A stretch of DNA of 64,000 nt, taken from contig JAISJN010000012.1 in NCBI GenBank assembly GCA_031261505.1, positions 124,001 to 188,000 on the forward strand, read 5' to 3'. This DNA comes from Clostridioides sp. GTDB lineage: Bacteria > Bacillota > Clostridia > Peptostreptococcales > Peptostreptococcaceae. A program made the translations under genes and the position numbers. The notes under the pieces were generated by a model. It worked only from the letters and a program-made list of their open reading frames with translations, did not search any database and was not told the DNA's origin. This document shows positions 18,572 to 27,613 of this stretch, one piece after another. How positions within the stretch are numbered: the first letter of the stretch is position 1; the number at the start of each line of letters is the position of its first letter.

Positions 18572-20956
18572 CTATACCAAATTATTTTTTATTCTTTTGT
18601 ATTTCTTTATCAAAAATTCTACTATTTTACCAATGTACTTATACACCTTCAACACACTTGCTACCATTGGAAGTGCAACGAGTATTACCCTATAGTTCAA
18701 AATATCAAGAGAAAGTATACCTCTAAACGCAAATATCAACGCAACAAACACCCCGACTAATGTCATTAACATAAAACTTATCCTCTTATTTAAAGGATGT
18801 GCCACCCTGAATAACGATGTAAAGCAAACAGACCCTGTAGTTATTACACAGAGTGTAGATATCATCTTATAGTCAAATCTTAATAAATATCCAACTATCA
18901 TCACCAACACTATATAAAATACTACCGAAATTCCCGATGAAAACGCCGATGTCATCACATTTCTCAAAAATCCGTCCCTTATCCTACTGTAGTTCGGCCT
19001 AAGCGCTAGAAAAAATGATGGGATTCCTACTCCGAACGCGGTTATCGGCATTAGTTGGATCGGTTTAAACGGATATGGTGAGTCCATAAATATAAATATA
19101 GCAGCTAGTATCATCGAGTATATAGTCTTCATCAAATACTGAGAGGCAACCTGACCTATATTATTGACAACTCTCCTACCTTCTCCCATAATCCTTATCA
19201 TGGCTTCAAAATTTGATTGCAATAAAACGAAGTCCGATACTTCTTTAGCTGCATCACTTCCCTCAGCCATTGCTATAGAGCAGTCCGACTCTCTCAAAGC
19301 CAAGATATCGTTTACTCCATCTCCCGTCATACCTACTGTATGTCCCTGTTCCTTATACGCCTTGACAAGGTTTTTCTTCTGTTCTGGTCTAACCCTACCG
19401 AATACGACGTATTCTCTCGCGTACTCGCTCATATCCTCATCATCATCTATACTGCTCATGTCTATATATCTTTCAGAACCCTCGACTCCAGCCATAGTCG
19501 CTATCTTTGATACTGTCTGGGCGTTGTCTCCCGAAATTATCCTTACATCTACGCCCTGTTTTCTAAAGAAATCTAGTGTTAATCCTGCATCAGGTCTTAT
19601 TTCGTCTTCCATTATGCAGATTCCAATCGGATTTAAATCATTCGGAAGTTCTTTTCCAATGAAATTTCCATATGCCTTGGCAAATACAATCACTCTTTTC
19701 CCTTGTGATGTAGCCTCTTTTGCCCTATCCTCTATCTCTTTTGGAAGTTTTTTGAATATACTTTCTGGCGCGCCCATTACCAATGTACCTCTATCTTCAA
19801 AAGTAACTCCACTCCATTTTCTAGCAGATGAAAATGGTACAACAGATTTTTTACGCGCTCTATCTAAATGTAAGCTCTCATCGAAGTTCAAATTCTCACC
19901 CTCGCTCAAAAATCTCTTTAAGGCTGTATTCGTCTGGTTCTCATCCTTAAAACTCGAGATTAAATCCTCAATGCAATACTTCAATTCCTGGGTTTCAATA
20001 CCGCTGTATGGAATTAAATCGACTACTCTTATTTTCCCATTCGTTATAGTACCCGTCTTATCAAGGCATAGTAGGTCGACTCTTGCCAGGTTTTCTATTG
20101 AGCCCATAGTCTTTACCAATACACCTCGCTTTGCCAGTTTGACAACTCCTACAGCCAAGGCTATCGATGTTATCAACATAAGTCCAGACGGAATCATTCC
20201 TATCATAGCCGCCGAAGTACCTAATATAGATTTATTTACATCTATTCCATTGCTTATATTTGAAGCAAATAGCAGTATTCCAATCGGTATAATCGCTATT
20301 GTAAGACCTTTGATTATCCTTTTCATACTCCTTATCAACTCGCTGTCTATATCCTTATGTTTTGTAGCCTCTGTCGATAATTTGGACGCATAGCTATCAC
20401 TTCCTACGTTTTTCGCCCTTATATACGCGGAACCGCTTACCGCAAAGCTTCCAGACATTACCTTGTCGCCGACTTTTTTTGAAACCGAATCCGACTCACC
20501 TGTTATTTGAGACTCGTCCACTTCTAGACCGTCGCTGTGTTCCACGATTCCATCTATGCTGAACTCATCACCCCTATGTGTTACAAGAAGGTCGTCTCTC
20601 ACTATTTCCTCTTGATTGATAACTATTTCTTCTCCATCCCTGACCACCCTTGCCTTCGACTGGCTCAGCAACGACAGCTTATCTATACTTCTCTTAGCCC
20701 TAATTTCTTGAATTATCCCTATAAATATATTAGACACAACAACTCCTAAAAATAGGAGGTTTTCGTAACTTCCTGTATATGCTATAAATCCCGCTACGAC
20801 TATGTTGATTAAATTGAATAGGGTGAATATATTGCTGGTGAATATGCTTTTATAACTTCTTGTAAGGTGTTTCATACCCTTGTTAACCTCGCCTAATTCA
20901 ATTCTCTCATTCACTTCTTTCGATGTCAAACCCTTGATTTTATATTCTTCTTCCAT
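18572..20956 (-). CDS. HAD-IC family cation-transporting P-type ATPase (CtpE-like)
   Basis: Membrane ion pump of 794 residues. Seen are the actuator motif ITGES (151-155), the M4 segment with PSGL (256-259), the phosphorylation site LDKTGTIT with Asp299, and the hinge MTGDGVNDILALRESDC. About ten membrane segments are predicted: two pairs before the phosphorylation domain and six after. The layout without N-terminal metal-binding cysteines and with Pro-Ser-Gly-Leu in M4 resembles CtpE-like pumps, for which calcium has been proposed in mycobacteria. The ion here is not certain. The ATG at 20956 follows a GGTGAG site. It stands alone, divergent from the thiamine unit. Confidence 0.88.
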   Translation of the reverse strand: MEEEYKIKGLTSKEVNERIELGEVNKGMKHLTRSYKSIFTSNIFTLFNLINIVVAGFIAYTGSYENLLFLGVVVSNIFIGIIQEIRAKRSIDKLSLLSQSKARVVRDGEEIVINQEEIVRDDLLVTHRGDEFSIDGIVEHSDGLEVDESQITGESDSVSKKVGDKVMSGSFAVSGSAYIRAKNVGSDSYASKLSTEATKHKDIDSELIRSMKRIIKGLTIAIIPIGILLFASNISNGIDVNKSILGTSAAMIGMIPSGLMLITSIALAVGVVKLAKRGVLVKTMGSIENLARVDLLCLDKTGTITNGKIRVVDLIPYSGIETQELKYCIEDLISSFKDENQTNTALKRFLSEGENLNFDESLHLDRARKKSVVPFSSARKWSGVTFEDRGTLVMGAPESIFKKLPKEIEDRAKEATSQGKRVIVFAKAYGNFIGKELPNDLNPIGICIMEDEIRPDAGLTLDFFRKQGVDVRIISGDNAQTVSKIATMAGVEGSERYIDMSSIDDDEDMSEYAREYVVFGRVRPEQKKNLVKAYKEQGHTVGMTGDGVNDILALRESDCSIAMAEGSDAAKEVSDFVLLQSNFEAMIRIMGEGRRVVNNIGQVASQYLMKTIYSMILAAIFIFMDSPYPFKPIQLMPITAFGVGIPSFFLALRPNYSRIRDGFLRNVMTSAFSSGISVVFYIVLVMIVGYLLRFDYKMISTLCVITTGSVCFTSLFRVAHPLNKRISFMLMTLVGVFVALIFAFRGILSLDILNYRVILVALPMVASVLKVYKYIGKIVEFLIKKYKRIKNNLV

Positions 20957-21154
20957 AGTCTCACCTTCATTCTATTTTGGTTTATTATCAACAATATCTA
21001 TATTTATTATCAATGACTACACTTGTTTATTATTTACGAATATCTATATAGATATTGCACAATTTGCTCTACTTATAAACACATGATAACACAGAAACTT
21101 TAATTTTTTATTAATTTATAACTTATTTACTTCTTTTTAGTCCTAGATTGTCAA

Positions 21155-21183
21155 TTGACAAAAAAACCTAGCTCTGTTACACT
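21155..21183 (+). promoter_or_regulatory. Promoter of the thiamine unit
   Basis: TTGACA at 21155-21160, spacer of 17 bases, TACACT at 21178-21183. The predicted start near 21190 falls just before the TPP aptamer. Confidence 0.75.
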
Positions 21184-21195
21184 CGAAGAAATGAT

Positions 21196-21275
21196 AATGA
21201 CAAAGGGGAGCTACTGCTGAGAGGAAGTTTACTTCGACCCTATTACCTGATTTGGATAATGCCAACGTAGGAAGA
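21196..21275 (+). promoter_or_regulatory. TPP riboswitch (THI element) aptamer
   Basis: Conserved THI-box segments appear in order and at normal spacing: AAAGGGGAGC, TGCTGAGA, GACCCTATTACCTGAT, TGGATAATGCC and AACGTAGGAAG. This matches the TPP aptamer, which switches off thiamine genes when thiamine pyrophosphate is abundant. It is followed by a hairpin terminator and the thiE-thiD gene. Confidence 0.93.
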
Positions 21276-21309
21276 ATAATTTATAAGAGTAAATCTTATT
21301 GCTTACAGT

Positions 21310-21341
21310 ATGGATAATGCCGATCGGTGTTATCCATTTTT
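21310..21341 (+). terminator. Riboswitch-controlled terminator before thiE-thiD
   Basis: ATGGATAA-TG-CCGATCGG-TG-TTATCCAT followed by TTTTT, an almost perfect stem 30 bases upstream of the gene. Its left arm repeats the aptamer word TGGATAATGCC, so the right arm can also pair with the aptamer at 21251-21261. Confidence 0.85.
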
Positions 21342-21371
21342 AATATCAAAAAATATTTTGCGAGGTGCGAG

Positions 21372-22853
21372 ATGAGAGTAAATAACGAAGACATGACTTT
21401 ATACGCTGTTACCGATAGAACTTGGCTTGGTGATAGAAACCTTGTAGACGAGGTTTTAAAAGCTATACAGGGTGGAGTTACCTGTGTACAGCTTAGAGAA
21501 AAAAATCTAAGCGAGGAAGAATTTTTAATAGAGGCTATCTCGATCAAAAAAGTCTGTAATGAGAAATCGATTCCTTTAATAATAAACGACAATGTCGATG
21601 TGGCAATAAAATGCGGTGCCGACGGCGTCCACGTAGGACAGGATGATTTAAATGCAGGTGAGGTCAGATCTCTAATTGGAGACGATATGATTTTAGGGGT
21701 TACCGCCCACAATGTCGAAGAGGCTAGAGCTGCCGAAAAACATGGAGCTGACTACCTTGGCGTCGGATCGGTTTTTAACACTTCAACCAAATCAGACGTC
21801 GTACATATAAACCCAGAAATTTTAAAAACGATATCTAGTTCGGTATCTATTCCAGTCATCGCCATAGGAGGAATAGAAAAAAGCAATATCCTCGAGCTAT
21901 CGGGCACTGGAGTCGCTGGTGTGGCCTTGGTGTCTGCAATATTTGCCAGTGAGGATATCGAAGCTGAATGTAAGGAACTAAGGTATTTATCAGAAAAAAT
22001 GGTTTCTAGTAAGGATAAGAGCGACGATCATACAAATCTATGTATTGCTCACGATATGAAAAAAGTACTGACAATCGCAGGCTCAGATTCTAGTGGAGGT
22101 GCCGGAATACAAGCCGATATCAAAACCATTACAGCTCACAAGATGTATGCCATGAGCGTTATAACCTCACTTACAGCTCAAAACACGACTGGTGTGTTTG
22201 CTATACAGGACGCCACACCTGAGTTTGTAGGAGCTCAGCTTGATGCCGTCTTCTCCGATATAATGCCCGATTCTGTAAAAATTGGTATGGTCTCCAATGC
22301 CGAGATAATAAGGGTTATTGCAGATAAACTTACAGAGTACCATGCCGAAAATATAGTAGTCGACCCTGTAATGGTGTCAACCAGCGAATCGAAACTCCTA
22401 TGTGACAGCGCACATAAAGCCTTAAAGGAAGTCCTACTTCCACTCGCAACCCTAATTACTCCAAATGTACCAGAGGCTGAAAGCTTATCTGGGATAGAAA
22501 TTAAAACATACGATGATATGGTTAGAGCCGCTGATATAATATCTAAGCTGACAGATGGAGCTATTTTGGTAAAGGGAGGTCATCTTGAAAATTCTTCCCA
22601 GGATTGCTTATATTATAACGGACAGGCACTGCGTTTCAGTTGCGAAAAGGTATATAATCCAAATACACATGGAACTGGATGCACTCTATCCTCTGCAATA
22701 GCCTGCAACCTTGCCGATTGCAACTCACTTGAAGATAGCGTGAGAAACGCAAAGATTTATTTGACTGGAGCTCTCAAAGACGGACTAGACCTTGGAAATG
22801 GATCTGGACCTCTAAACCATATGTACAATCTAGCACAAGTCAAGCATAAATGA
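21372..22853 (+). CDS. ThiE-ThiD fusion: thiamine-phosphate synthase / HMP(-P) kinase
   Basis: Bifunctional thiamine biosynthesis enzyme of 493 residues. Residues 8-210 are ThiE, which couples HMP-PP with the thiazole phosphate: LYAVTDRTWL, CVQLREKN, INDNVDVAIKCGADGVHVGQDD, YLGVGSVFNTSTK and IPVIAIGGI. Residues 229-490 are ThiD, which phosphorylates HMP and HMP-P: VLTIAGSDSSGGAGIQADIK, VVDPVMVSTS, ITPNVPEAE and NTHGTGCTLSSAIACNLA. The ATG at 21372 follows GAGGTG; an earlier in-frame ATG at 21327 would overlap the terminator. The gene stands alone under a TPP riboswitch, with no thiC, thiG or thiM nearby, so the cell must obtain the thiazole or HMP moieties from genes elsewhere or by salvage. 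Confidence 0.94.
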   Translation: MRVNNEDMTLYAVTDRTWLGDRNLVDEVLKAIQGGVTCVQLREKNLSEEEFLIEAISIKKVCNEKSIPLIINDNVDVAIKCGADGVHVGQDDLNAGEVRSLIGDDMILGVTAHNVEEARAAEKHGADYLGVGSVFNTSTKSDVVHINPEILKTISSSVSIPVIAIGGIEKSNILELSGTGVAGVALVSAIFASEDIEAECKELRYLSEKMVSSKDKSDDHTNLCIAHDMKKVLTIAGSDSSGGAGIQADIKTITAHKMYAMSVITSLTAQNTTGVFAIQDATPEFVGAQLDAVFSDIMPDSVKIGMVSNAEIIRVIADKLTEYHAENIVVDPVMVSTSESKLLCDSAHKALKEVLLPLATLITPNVPEAESLSGIEIKTYDDMVRAADIISKLTDGAILVKGGHLENSSQDCLYYNGQALRFSCEKVYNPNTHGTGCTLSSAIACNLADCNSLEDSVRNAKIYLTGALKDGLDLGNGSGPLNHMYNLAQVKHK

Positions 22854-23440
22854 AATCGATAAAATTAATGAACAGATACGAACGTTCTAAACCACTGTAC
22901 AACCCATTCCAAGCGAAACCTAGAGGTCGATGCGCTCCACCTACAGTGGTGGAGGATGTCTTTCTCTACTTAAATTCACAACAGAGATTTTTAAAGAAAT
23001 TTTTTAAAAAAACATAAACTACAATAAATATTTCACCTTGTTTATGGTACAATGACCGTATACATTACTATCGCATATCGTATGTATGCGGTTATTTTAA
23101 ACGAGAAAGATTGGCAACGAGGGTATCTCGATTTGTCCACTTATATATTTTTATTTTACATCGGCGTAAACCGCTGATATTACTTATGATTATTCAACTT
23201 TTTCAGTGTAGCATTTGTCTCCACCGAAATGAAAAACAAAAACATATCTATTAGTCGAACATTCTACCCTACATTAGACATTTGTTTTAATGATGAGATT
23301 CGTTTAGTGCTACCAAAATTCACTAAAATCACATAATCAACATTAATTCAGGCAAAACGAGTACAATATAAATTATTATTCTCGTACTCTTATTTCATAT
23401 ACAGATGATCTAATTACAATTTAAACTGTGGGGTGATAAT
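22854..23440. other. 587-base gap: degenerate element fragments and an inverted repeat
   Basis: No credible gene. It contains a weak tail fragment of the dispersed element at about 22934-22976 (CTCCACCTACAGTGGTGGAG then GATGTCTTTCTCTACTTAAA), an 11-bp inverted repeat at 23055-23092, and a hairpin-1 fragment at 23187-23238 (ATTCAACTTTTTCAGTG ... CACCGAAATG). A GAGTAC/GTACTC palindrome lies just before the glycosyltransferase pseudogene. Confidence 0.55.
23055..23092. repeat. Inverted repeat, 10 of 11 bases
   Basis: ACCGTATACAT and ATGTATGCGGT, separated by 16 bases. There is no U run after it, so it is not a simple terminator. It could be an operator or a leader hairpin for the glycosyltransferase locus. 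Confidence 0.6.
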
Positions 23441-24256
23441 ATGAAAAAACTATCAGTAGTTATTCCTTTTTATAACGAGGAAAAGATGCTTCGTATTACA
23501 TACAATACAATTTCTTCAATTTTAAGAAAAGCGGGCATAAACTATGAAATTATATTTGTAAACGATGGATCTAAGGACAAGACTTGGAATGAAATTCAAA
23601 ATCTATGTAAGAAATTCAACGACGTGGAAGGTGTGAATTTTTCTAGAAATTTCGGAAAAGAATCAGCTGTCTCTGCTGACTTGGCAAACGCTATTGGTGA
23701 CTGCGTAGCTGTAATGGACTGCGATTTACAGCATCCTCCTGAAACTCTAATAGAAATGTACAATAAGTGGTTCGAGGGCTATTAGGTAGTTGAAGGCGTT
23801 AAAAAATCAAGGGGTGAAGAATCCATGTTCTACAAACTATGTTCAAAGGGATTTTATTCTATAATAAGTTACGCTATGAATATAGATATATCAAAGAATT
23901 CTGACTTTAAACTCTTGGACAGAAAAGCAGTAGACGTCTTGCTTTCAATGCCCGAAAAGCATATGTTCTTCAAAGCTACTTCTTCGTGGATTGGATTTAA
24001 AACAGCGTATGTAGAATACGACGTCAAAGAGAGGCTAGTTGGTGAATTAAAATGGTCTACTCTTTCACTCGTGAAATACGCGTTGCACAACATAACATCG
24101 TTTTCAACTGCACCTATACAAATAGTGACTGTTACTGTGGTTATCTTCCTTCTATTCTATCTTATACTCGGAGCTCAATCCGTATATCAAAAGATAGTTG
24201 GCAATTCTCTAGCGGGGTTCACTACTGTCATACTCCTGCTATTGGCTAAGGCCTAA
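23441..24256 (+). pseudogene. GtrB/DPM1-type glycosyltransferase broken by an amber codon
   Basis: Reads as one gene of 272 codons with a TAG at 23783-23785. The first part has VVIPFYNEEKMLRIT, IIFVNDGSKDKTW, FSRNFGKESAV and VMDCDLQHPPE, typical of polyprenyl-phosphate glycosyltransferases that charge undecaprenyl phosphate at the membrane. Directly after the stop, in the same frame, comes VVEGVKKSRGEES, which family members carry straight after the GY preceding the stop. A single base change (for example GAG or AAG to TAG) explains it. Two membrane helices follow, but the chain ends early at ILLLLAKA, without the usual last 50 residues. The start follows GGGGTGATAAT. Probably inactive. Confidence 0.85.
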
Positions 24257-24296
24257 TAGCATATTTTTATTTAATTCTATCCACTTCCATATCTGA

Positions 24297-24325
24297 TTGA
24301 CCGATTGAGTTTATCTCGGTATAAT
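24297..24325 (+). promoter_or_regulatory. Promoter of the AIM24-family gene
   Basis: TTGACC at 24297-24302, 17-base spacer, TATAAT at 24320-24325, about 57 bases before the start codon. Confidence 0.75.
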
Positions 24326-24381
24326 AAGTGTATCTATATGAATAAGATTTAATAAATTTAAATGAAGAAAGAAGGGATCTT

Positions 24382-25059
24382 ATGGAATACAAAATACTTG
24401 GCGAACCTATGCCAGTCGTTGAATGTTACCTTAGTGCTGGTGAATCAATGAAAACAGAGAAAGGTTCTATGGTCTGGATGAGTCCTAACATGGATATGGA
24501 AACCAACACCGGTGGTGGAATTGGCAAGATGTTCGGGAAAATGGTATCAGGGGAATCGATGTTCCAAAACGTCTATACTTCGGCTAAGATTCCCGGTTAT
24601 ATCGCTTTTGGCTCAAGCTTTACTGGATCTATAATGGCTATAGAAATCAGCCCCGGTCATTCAGTTATATGTCAGAAATCATCCTTCTTAGCATCAGAAA
24701 TGGGCGTTGAACTCTCTGTATTCTTTAAAAAGAAATTATCTGCCTCAGTATTCGGCGGTGAAGGATTTATTATGCAGAAGATGAGTGGTAGCGGAACAGT
24801 ATTCATAGAAATTGACGGATCTGCCGTTACAAAAACTCTAGAAGCTGGCGAAAGTATAATAATCGATACTGGAAATCTAGTTATGATGGAAGATTCTTGT
24901 ACTATGGACATAGTTCAGGTTAAGGGTCTTAAAAATATGGTATTCGGTGGTGAAGGCGTGTTCAATACTGTCATCACCGGACCTGGAGATATAATTCTTC
25001 AGACTGTCACTGTTGGAAGTTTTGCTCAGGCTTTGATACCTTATCTTCCAACTAAATAG
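24382..25059 (+). CDS. TIGR00266/AIM24 family protein
   Basis: Cytoplasmic beta-rich protein of 225 residues of the AIM24 (TIGR00266) family. Typical features are the N-terminal segment VECYLSAGESMKTEKGSMVWM, a glycine-rich turn (NTGGGIGKMFGKMVSGES), FLASEMGVELSVFFKKKLS, and the C-terminal FGGEGVFNTVITGPGDIILQTV. The family is common in bacteria but its biochemical role is unknown; the yeast name refers to mitochondrial inner membrane organisation. AAGAAGGGATCTT precedes the ATG, a strong sigma-A-type promoter lies upstream and a terminator follows, so the gene is monocistronic. Confidence 0.9.
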   Translation: MEYKILGEPMPVVECYLSAGESMKTEKGSMVWMSPNMDMETNTGGGIGKMFGKMVSGESMFQNVYTSAKIPGYIAFGSSFTGSIMAIEISPGHSVICQKSSFLASEMGVELSVFFKKKLSASVFGGEGFIMQKMSGSGTVFIEIDGSAVTKTLEAGESIIIDTGNLVMMEDSCTMDIVQVKGLKNMVFGGEGVFNTVITGPGDIILQTVTVGSFAQALIPYLPTK

Positions 25060-25090
25060 TTTTTAATTTACGGCAACTTTTATACGCAGC

Positions 25091-25138
25091 AAAAAACCCT
25101 GTAGTTAGATTTATCAATATCTATCTACAGGGTTTTTA
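25091..25138. terminator. Bidirectional terminator between AIM24 gene and sensor kinase
   Basis: AAAAAACCCTGTAG...TAGAT, loop, ATCTA...CTACAGGGTTTTTAT. T runs on both strands serve the two convergent genes. Confidence 0.88.
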
Positions 25139-25198
25139 TGTATCGAATTAAATGCTTATTACCTGTGATTCTAATTACTTGTGATGTTTATTACCTAG

Positions 25199-25223
25199 TT
25201 GGTGATATTTGTCTCAAGTTATC
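25199..25223 (+). repeat. Tail fragment of the dispersed element
   Basis: TTGGTGATATTTGTCTCAAGTTATCG resembles the last 20 bases of full copies; the rest is not recognisable. Confidence 0.35.
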
Positions 25224-25224
25224 G

Positions 25225-26703
25225 TTATACTATAGGGAAAGTCGGTATCTCTACGATCACCTCTGCTCCACCGTATTTATCGCTGTTTCCTATAATCAAC
25301 TTCCCTCCATGCTTTGCTAGTATCATATCCGTGATATACAGCCCCATTCCATGGTGTTCATTTGAAATTCTACTGGCATCGCCCATGTAAAACTGCTTTG
25401 TCGCATTTCTGAGATCATCCTTGGTAAATCCATTTCCCGTGTCGGATATGGTAATCCTTATATAATCGACTAACAATTCTACTTTGAATTCTATTTTTCC
25501 ATTCTCAGGAGTATGTGCCACTGCATTACCAGCGATATTCACAATTGCCCTAGAGATCAAATCCCTGTCTATAAAAAATTTATCTCGTGATCTTTCAGCA
25601 ATATAATTTTCATTTACCAAACTTCCATCAACTGAACTCTCAGACGGCAATCTCTCGGATAAGGTCTGATCTCCTTGCTCTATTGCATTCTTCCTTACCT
25701 GTATTACATCAATCTGCTTTTTAACCGCTATTCCCTTTATATTCTCATATACTGCATCTACAAATTTCTCTACATCTACCTCAGCGAGATTAATTGATGA
25801 TATCTCCTGCATCTTAGATACTTCGATCAACTGTTTCAAGTATTTCTCAGTTTGAAGAGTGCTCTCTAGTATATAGTTCACAAACTCATCGTGTGACTCC
25901 CTTGGTAAATCTGGAATAGACAGGAGTTCTGCATTTCCCTTTATCACAGTTACAGGTGTTTTGATATCGTGAGCCAAGGCTAGAATTTGATCCTTCCTCT
26001 CTTGCTCCATATTCCACTGTTCTTGAAGTGATTCCCTCAAGGCGTCCTTCATCTTATCTATAGAATCGAGTACCTCATCTATCTCGTAGACACCTGTGCT
26101 TTCAACCGAAAACTCAAGGTCTTGATTTTGAATTTTTTCTGTTACCTCTAAAACAGATAACAACTTCTTGTCGAGTAATTTCTCGAATCTGATAGATATT
26201 ATAGCTATAATCAATGCAAATAGAGAAAGTGTAGCGACTATCCAAATCACTTCTATATTCGGAAATATACTTCTGAGCTCCGGAGAGCTGAATCCCATTT
26301 TTATAGTGTATTTAAATACACAAAGTTGATTTTTAGATTCGACTATCCTATAAGAATAACCTCTGCTATAAACGTTATTGGACGCCATTTCAAGCGCATC
26401 TTGCCCCTCTTTTTCATCCAAACTCCCAGAAATATACTTTCCGTCTTTTGTGAAGATTGCATACTCACATAGATCTGGTATCATCTCAGGCGTTATTTTT
26501 TCAGACTCTCTTATAGCCGGTGTAGCCTCTTCTATCTGCTTTTCAACGTAGTTAGCCGGCAATAATACTCCGGAGTTAAAGGCACGATTAAACATAATCA
26601 CCATAAATAAAGCTAAAACGACAATCATTACGAATATTACACAAATATATCTGAGAAATATTGTCCTGAATTTTTGATTTTTCCCGTTCTTTAGATTTCC
26701 CAC
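25225..26703 (-). CDS. Membrane sensor histidine kinase (CprK-like)
   Basis: Two-component sensor of about 492 residues. The first membrane segment is near 20-40 and a second near 155-175, with an extracytoplasmic domain of about 110 residues between. A HAMP-like linker is followed by the dimerisation/phosphorylation domain with ILALAHDIKTPVTVIKGN (His in AHDIKTP) and an HATPase_c domain with INIAGNAVAHTP, ISDTGNGF and HHGMGLYITDMI. The start is uncertain: I use the GTG at 26703, 11 bases after GGGGG; a TTG at 26721 is also open. It overlaps the regulator gene by 13 bases. With the ABC genes upstream it probably senses cationic or lantibiotic peptides, by analogy with C. difficile CprK. Confidence 0.88.
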   Translation of the reverse strand: MGNLKNGKNQKFRTIFLRYICVIFVMIVVLALFMVIMFNRAFNSGVLLPANYVEKQIEEATPAIRESEKITPEMIPDLCEYAIFTKDGKYISGSLDEKEGQDALEMASNNVYSRGYSYRIVESKNQLCVFKYTIKMGFSSPELRSIFPNIEVIWIVATLSLFALIIAIISIRFEKLLDKKLLSVLEVTEKIQNQDLEFSVESTGVYEIDEVLDSIDKMKDALRESLQEQWNMEQERKDQILALAHDIKTPVTVIKGNAELLSIPDLPRESHDEFVNYILESTLQTEKYLKQLIEVSKMQEISSINLAEVDVEKFVDAVYENIKGIAVKKQIDVIQVRKNAIEQGDQTLSERLPSESSVDGSLVNENYIAERSRDKFFIDRDLISRAIVNIAGNAVAHTPENGKIEFKVELLVDYIRITISDTGNGFTKDDLRNATKQFYMGDASRISNEHHGMGLYITDMILAKHGGKLIIGNSDKYGGAEVIVEIPTFPIV

Positions 26704-27353
26704 TTGTAGCCTATCCCCCAAACAGTCTTGACTGGTGATTCGCCGTACAACCCCAGTTTGGATCGCACGTTTTTTATATGCTCTACAATAGTAGAACTAT
26801 CGCTTTCACCGCCGTAACCAAATACTTTTACATAGATATTTTCCTTTGAAAATACCTGCCCCCTATTCTTAGCTAAAAACTCGCAAATCAAATACTCACT
26901 CTTGGTCATAGGAACTTTTTCTCCGTTTACGAATATTTCCTTGCCCGATATATCAAAGGCCACATTGCCTACGTTTAAAGTATTCTTATGCTCTCTTTTC
27001 TCTCTTCTGATATGGGCGTTGATTCTAGCCCTGAGTTCCACCGTGCTAAATGGTTTTCGTATATAATCGTCCGCTCCTATGCTTAGACCTGTCATTATGT
27101 CAATTTCAAGTGATTTTGCAGTTAAAAATATAATAGGTGCATCTGTCTTCTGTCTAATATTTGAACATAGCTCGTACCCATCCATTCCAGACATCATTAT
27201 ATCTAATAATATTAGATCGAAATTGCTTAGATTCATCTTAAGTACTTCTTTTGGATCATTCATCGTCGAAACATCATGGCCATCTAATGCTAAAGCATTG
27301 TGAATAAGTGCCAAAATACTATTTTCATCGTCTACTGCCAATATTCTAGACAA
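26691..27353 (-). CDS. OmpR/PhoB-family response regulator (CprR-like)
   Basis: DNA-binding response regulator of 220 residues. The receiver has AVDDENS, the phosphoacceptor Asp in LILLDIMMSGMDG, and the switch residues in IIFLTAKS and YIRKPFS. The C-terminal winged helix has MTKSEYLICEFLAKNRGQVFS, and VEHIKNVRSKLG ends in VWGIGYKW. The start codon is TTG at 27353, placed seven bases after GGAGG, with no better ATG. It overlaps the sensor kinase gene. A full dispersed element lies between it and the ABC transporter operon, so the regulator probably has its own promoter. Likely targets are the neighbouring ABC genes. Confidence 0.92.
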   Translation of the reverse strand: MSRILAVDDENSILALIHNALALDGHDVSTMNDPKEVLKMNLSNFDLILLDIMMSGMDGYELCSNIRQKTDAPIIFLTAKSLEIDIMTGLSIGADDYIRKPFSTVELRARINAHIRREKREHKNTLNVGNVAFDISGKEIFVNGEKVPMTKSEYLICEFLAKNRGQVFSKENIYVKVFGYGGESDSSTIVEHIKNVRSKLGLYGESPVKTVWGIGYKWEI

Positions 27354-27496
27354 TCCACCACCTCCTTGACTCTCGTAATTACTTCGCTATTTTCAGTTGT
27401 TTCAATGATTAGTCGCTATATTATCATTATATCCATCATAGCATTTGCTATTACTCGAGTCCAGTCTTAAGGAAGAATTCATTTTTTGACTTGCTC

Positions 27497-27598
27497 TTAA
27501 ATGTTGATTCAACGCTTTCAGTGGGGGATTTCAACCCCCACTGAAATGAGATTTATGCCCGCCACCTGTAGAGGTGGGGACATCTATCTCAAGTTATA
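27497..27598 (+). repeat. Dispersed two-hairpin element, copy G (best full copy)
   Basis: TTAAATGTTGATTCAACG start; hairpin 1 is a 13-bp perfect stem, TTTCAGTGGGGG(A) with (A)CCCCCACTGAAA; hairpin 2 has GAGAT...GCCACCTGTAGAGGTGG...ATCTC; tail CTCAAGTTATATT. It sits between the ABC permease gene and the response regulator. Confidence 0.9.
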
Positions 27599-27613
27599 TT
27601 TGAGAATTACATC

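Noticed and set aside
23783-23785. Amber codon read as pyrrolysine or other recoding
   Set aside because: No pyl genes or recoding structure is visible, the protein is also truncated at its C-terminus, and such glycosyltransferases do not need pyrrolysine. A nonsense mutation is simpler.
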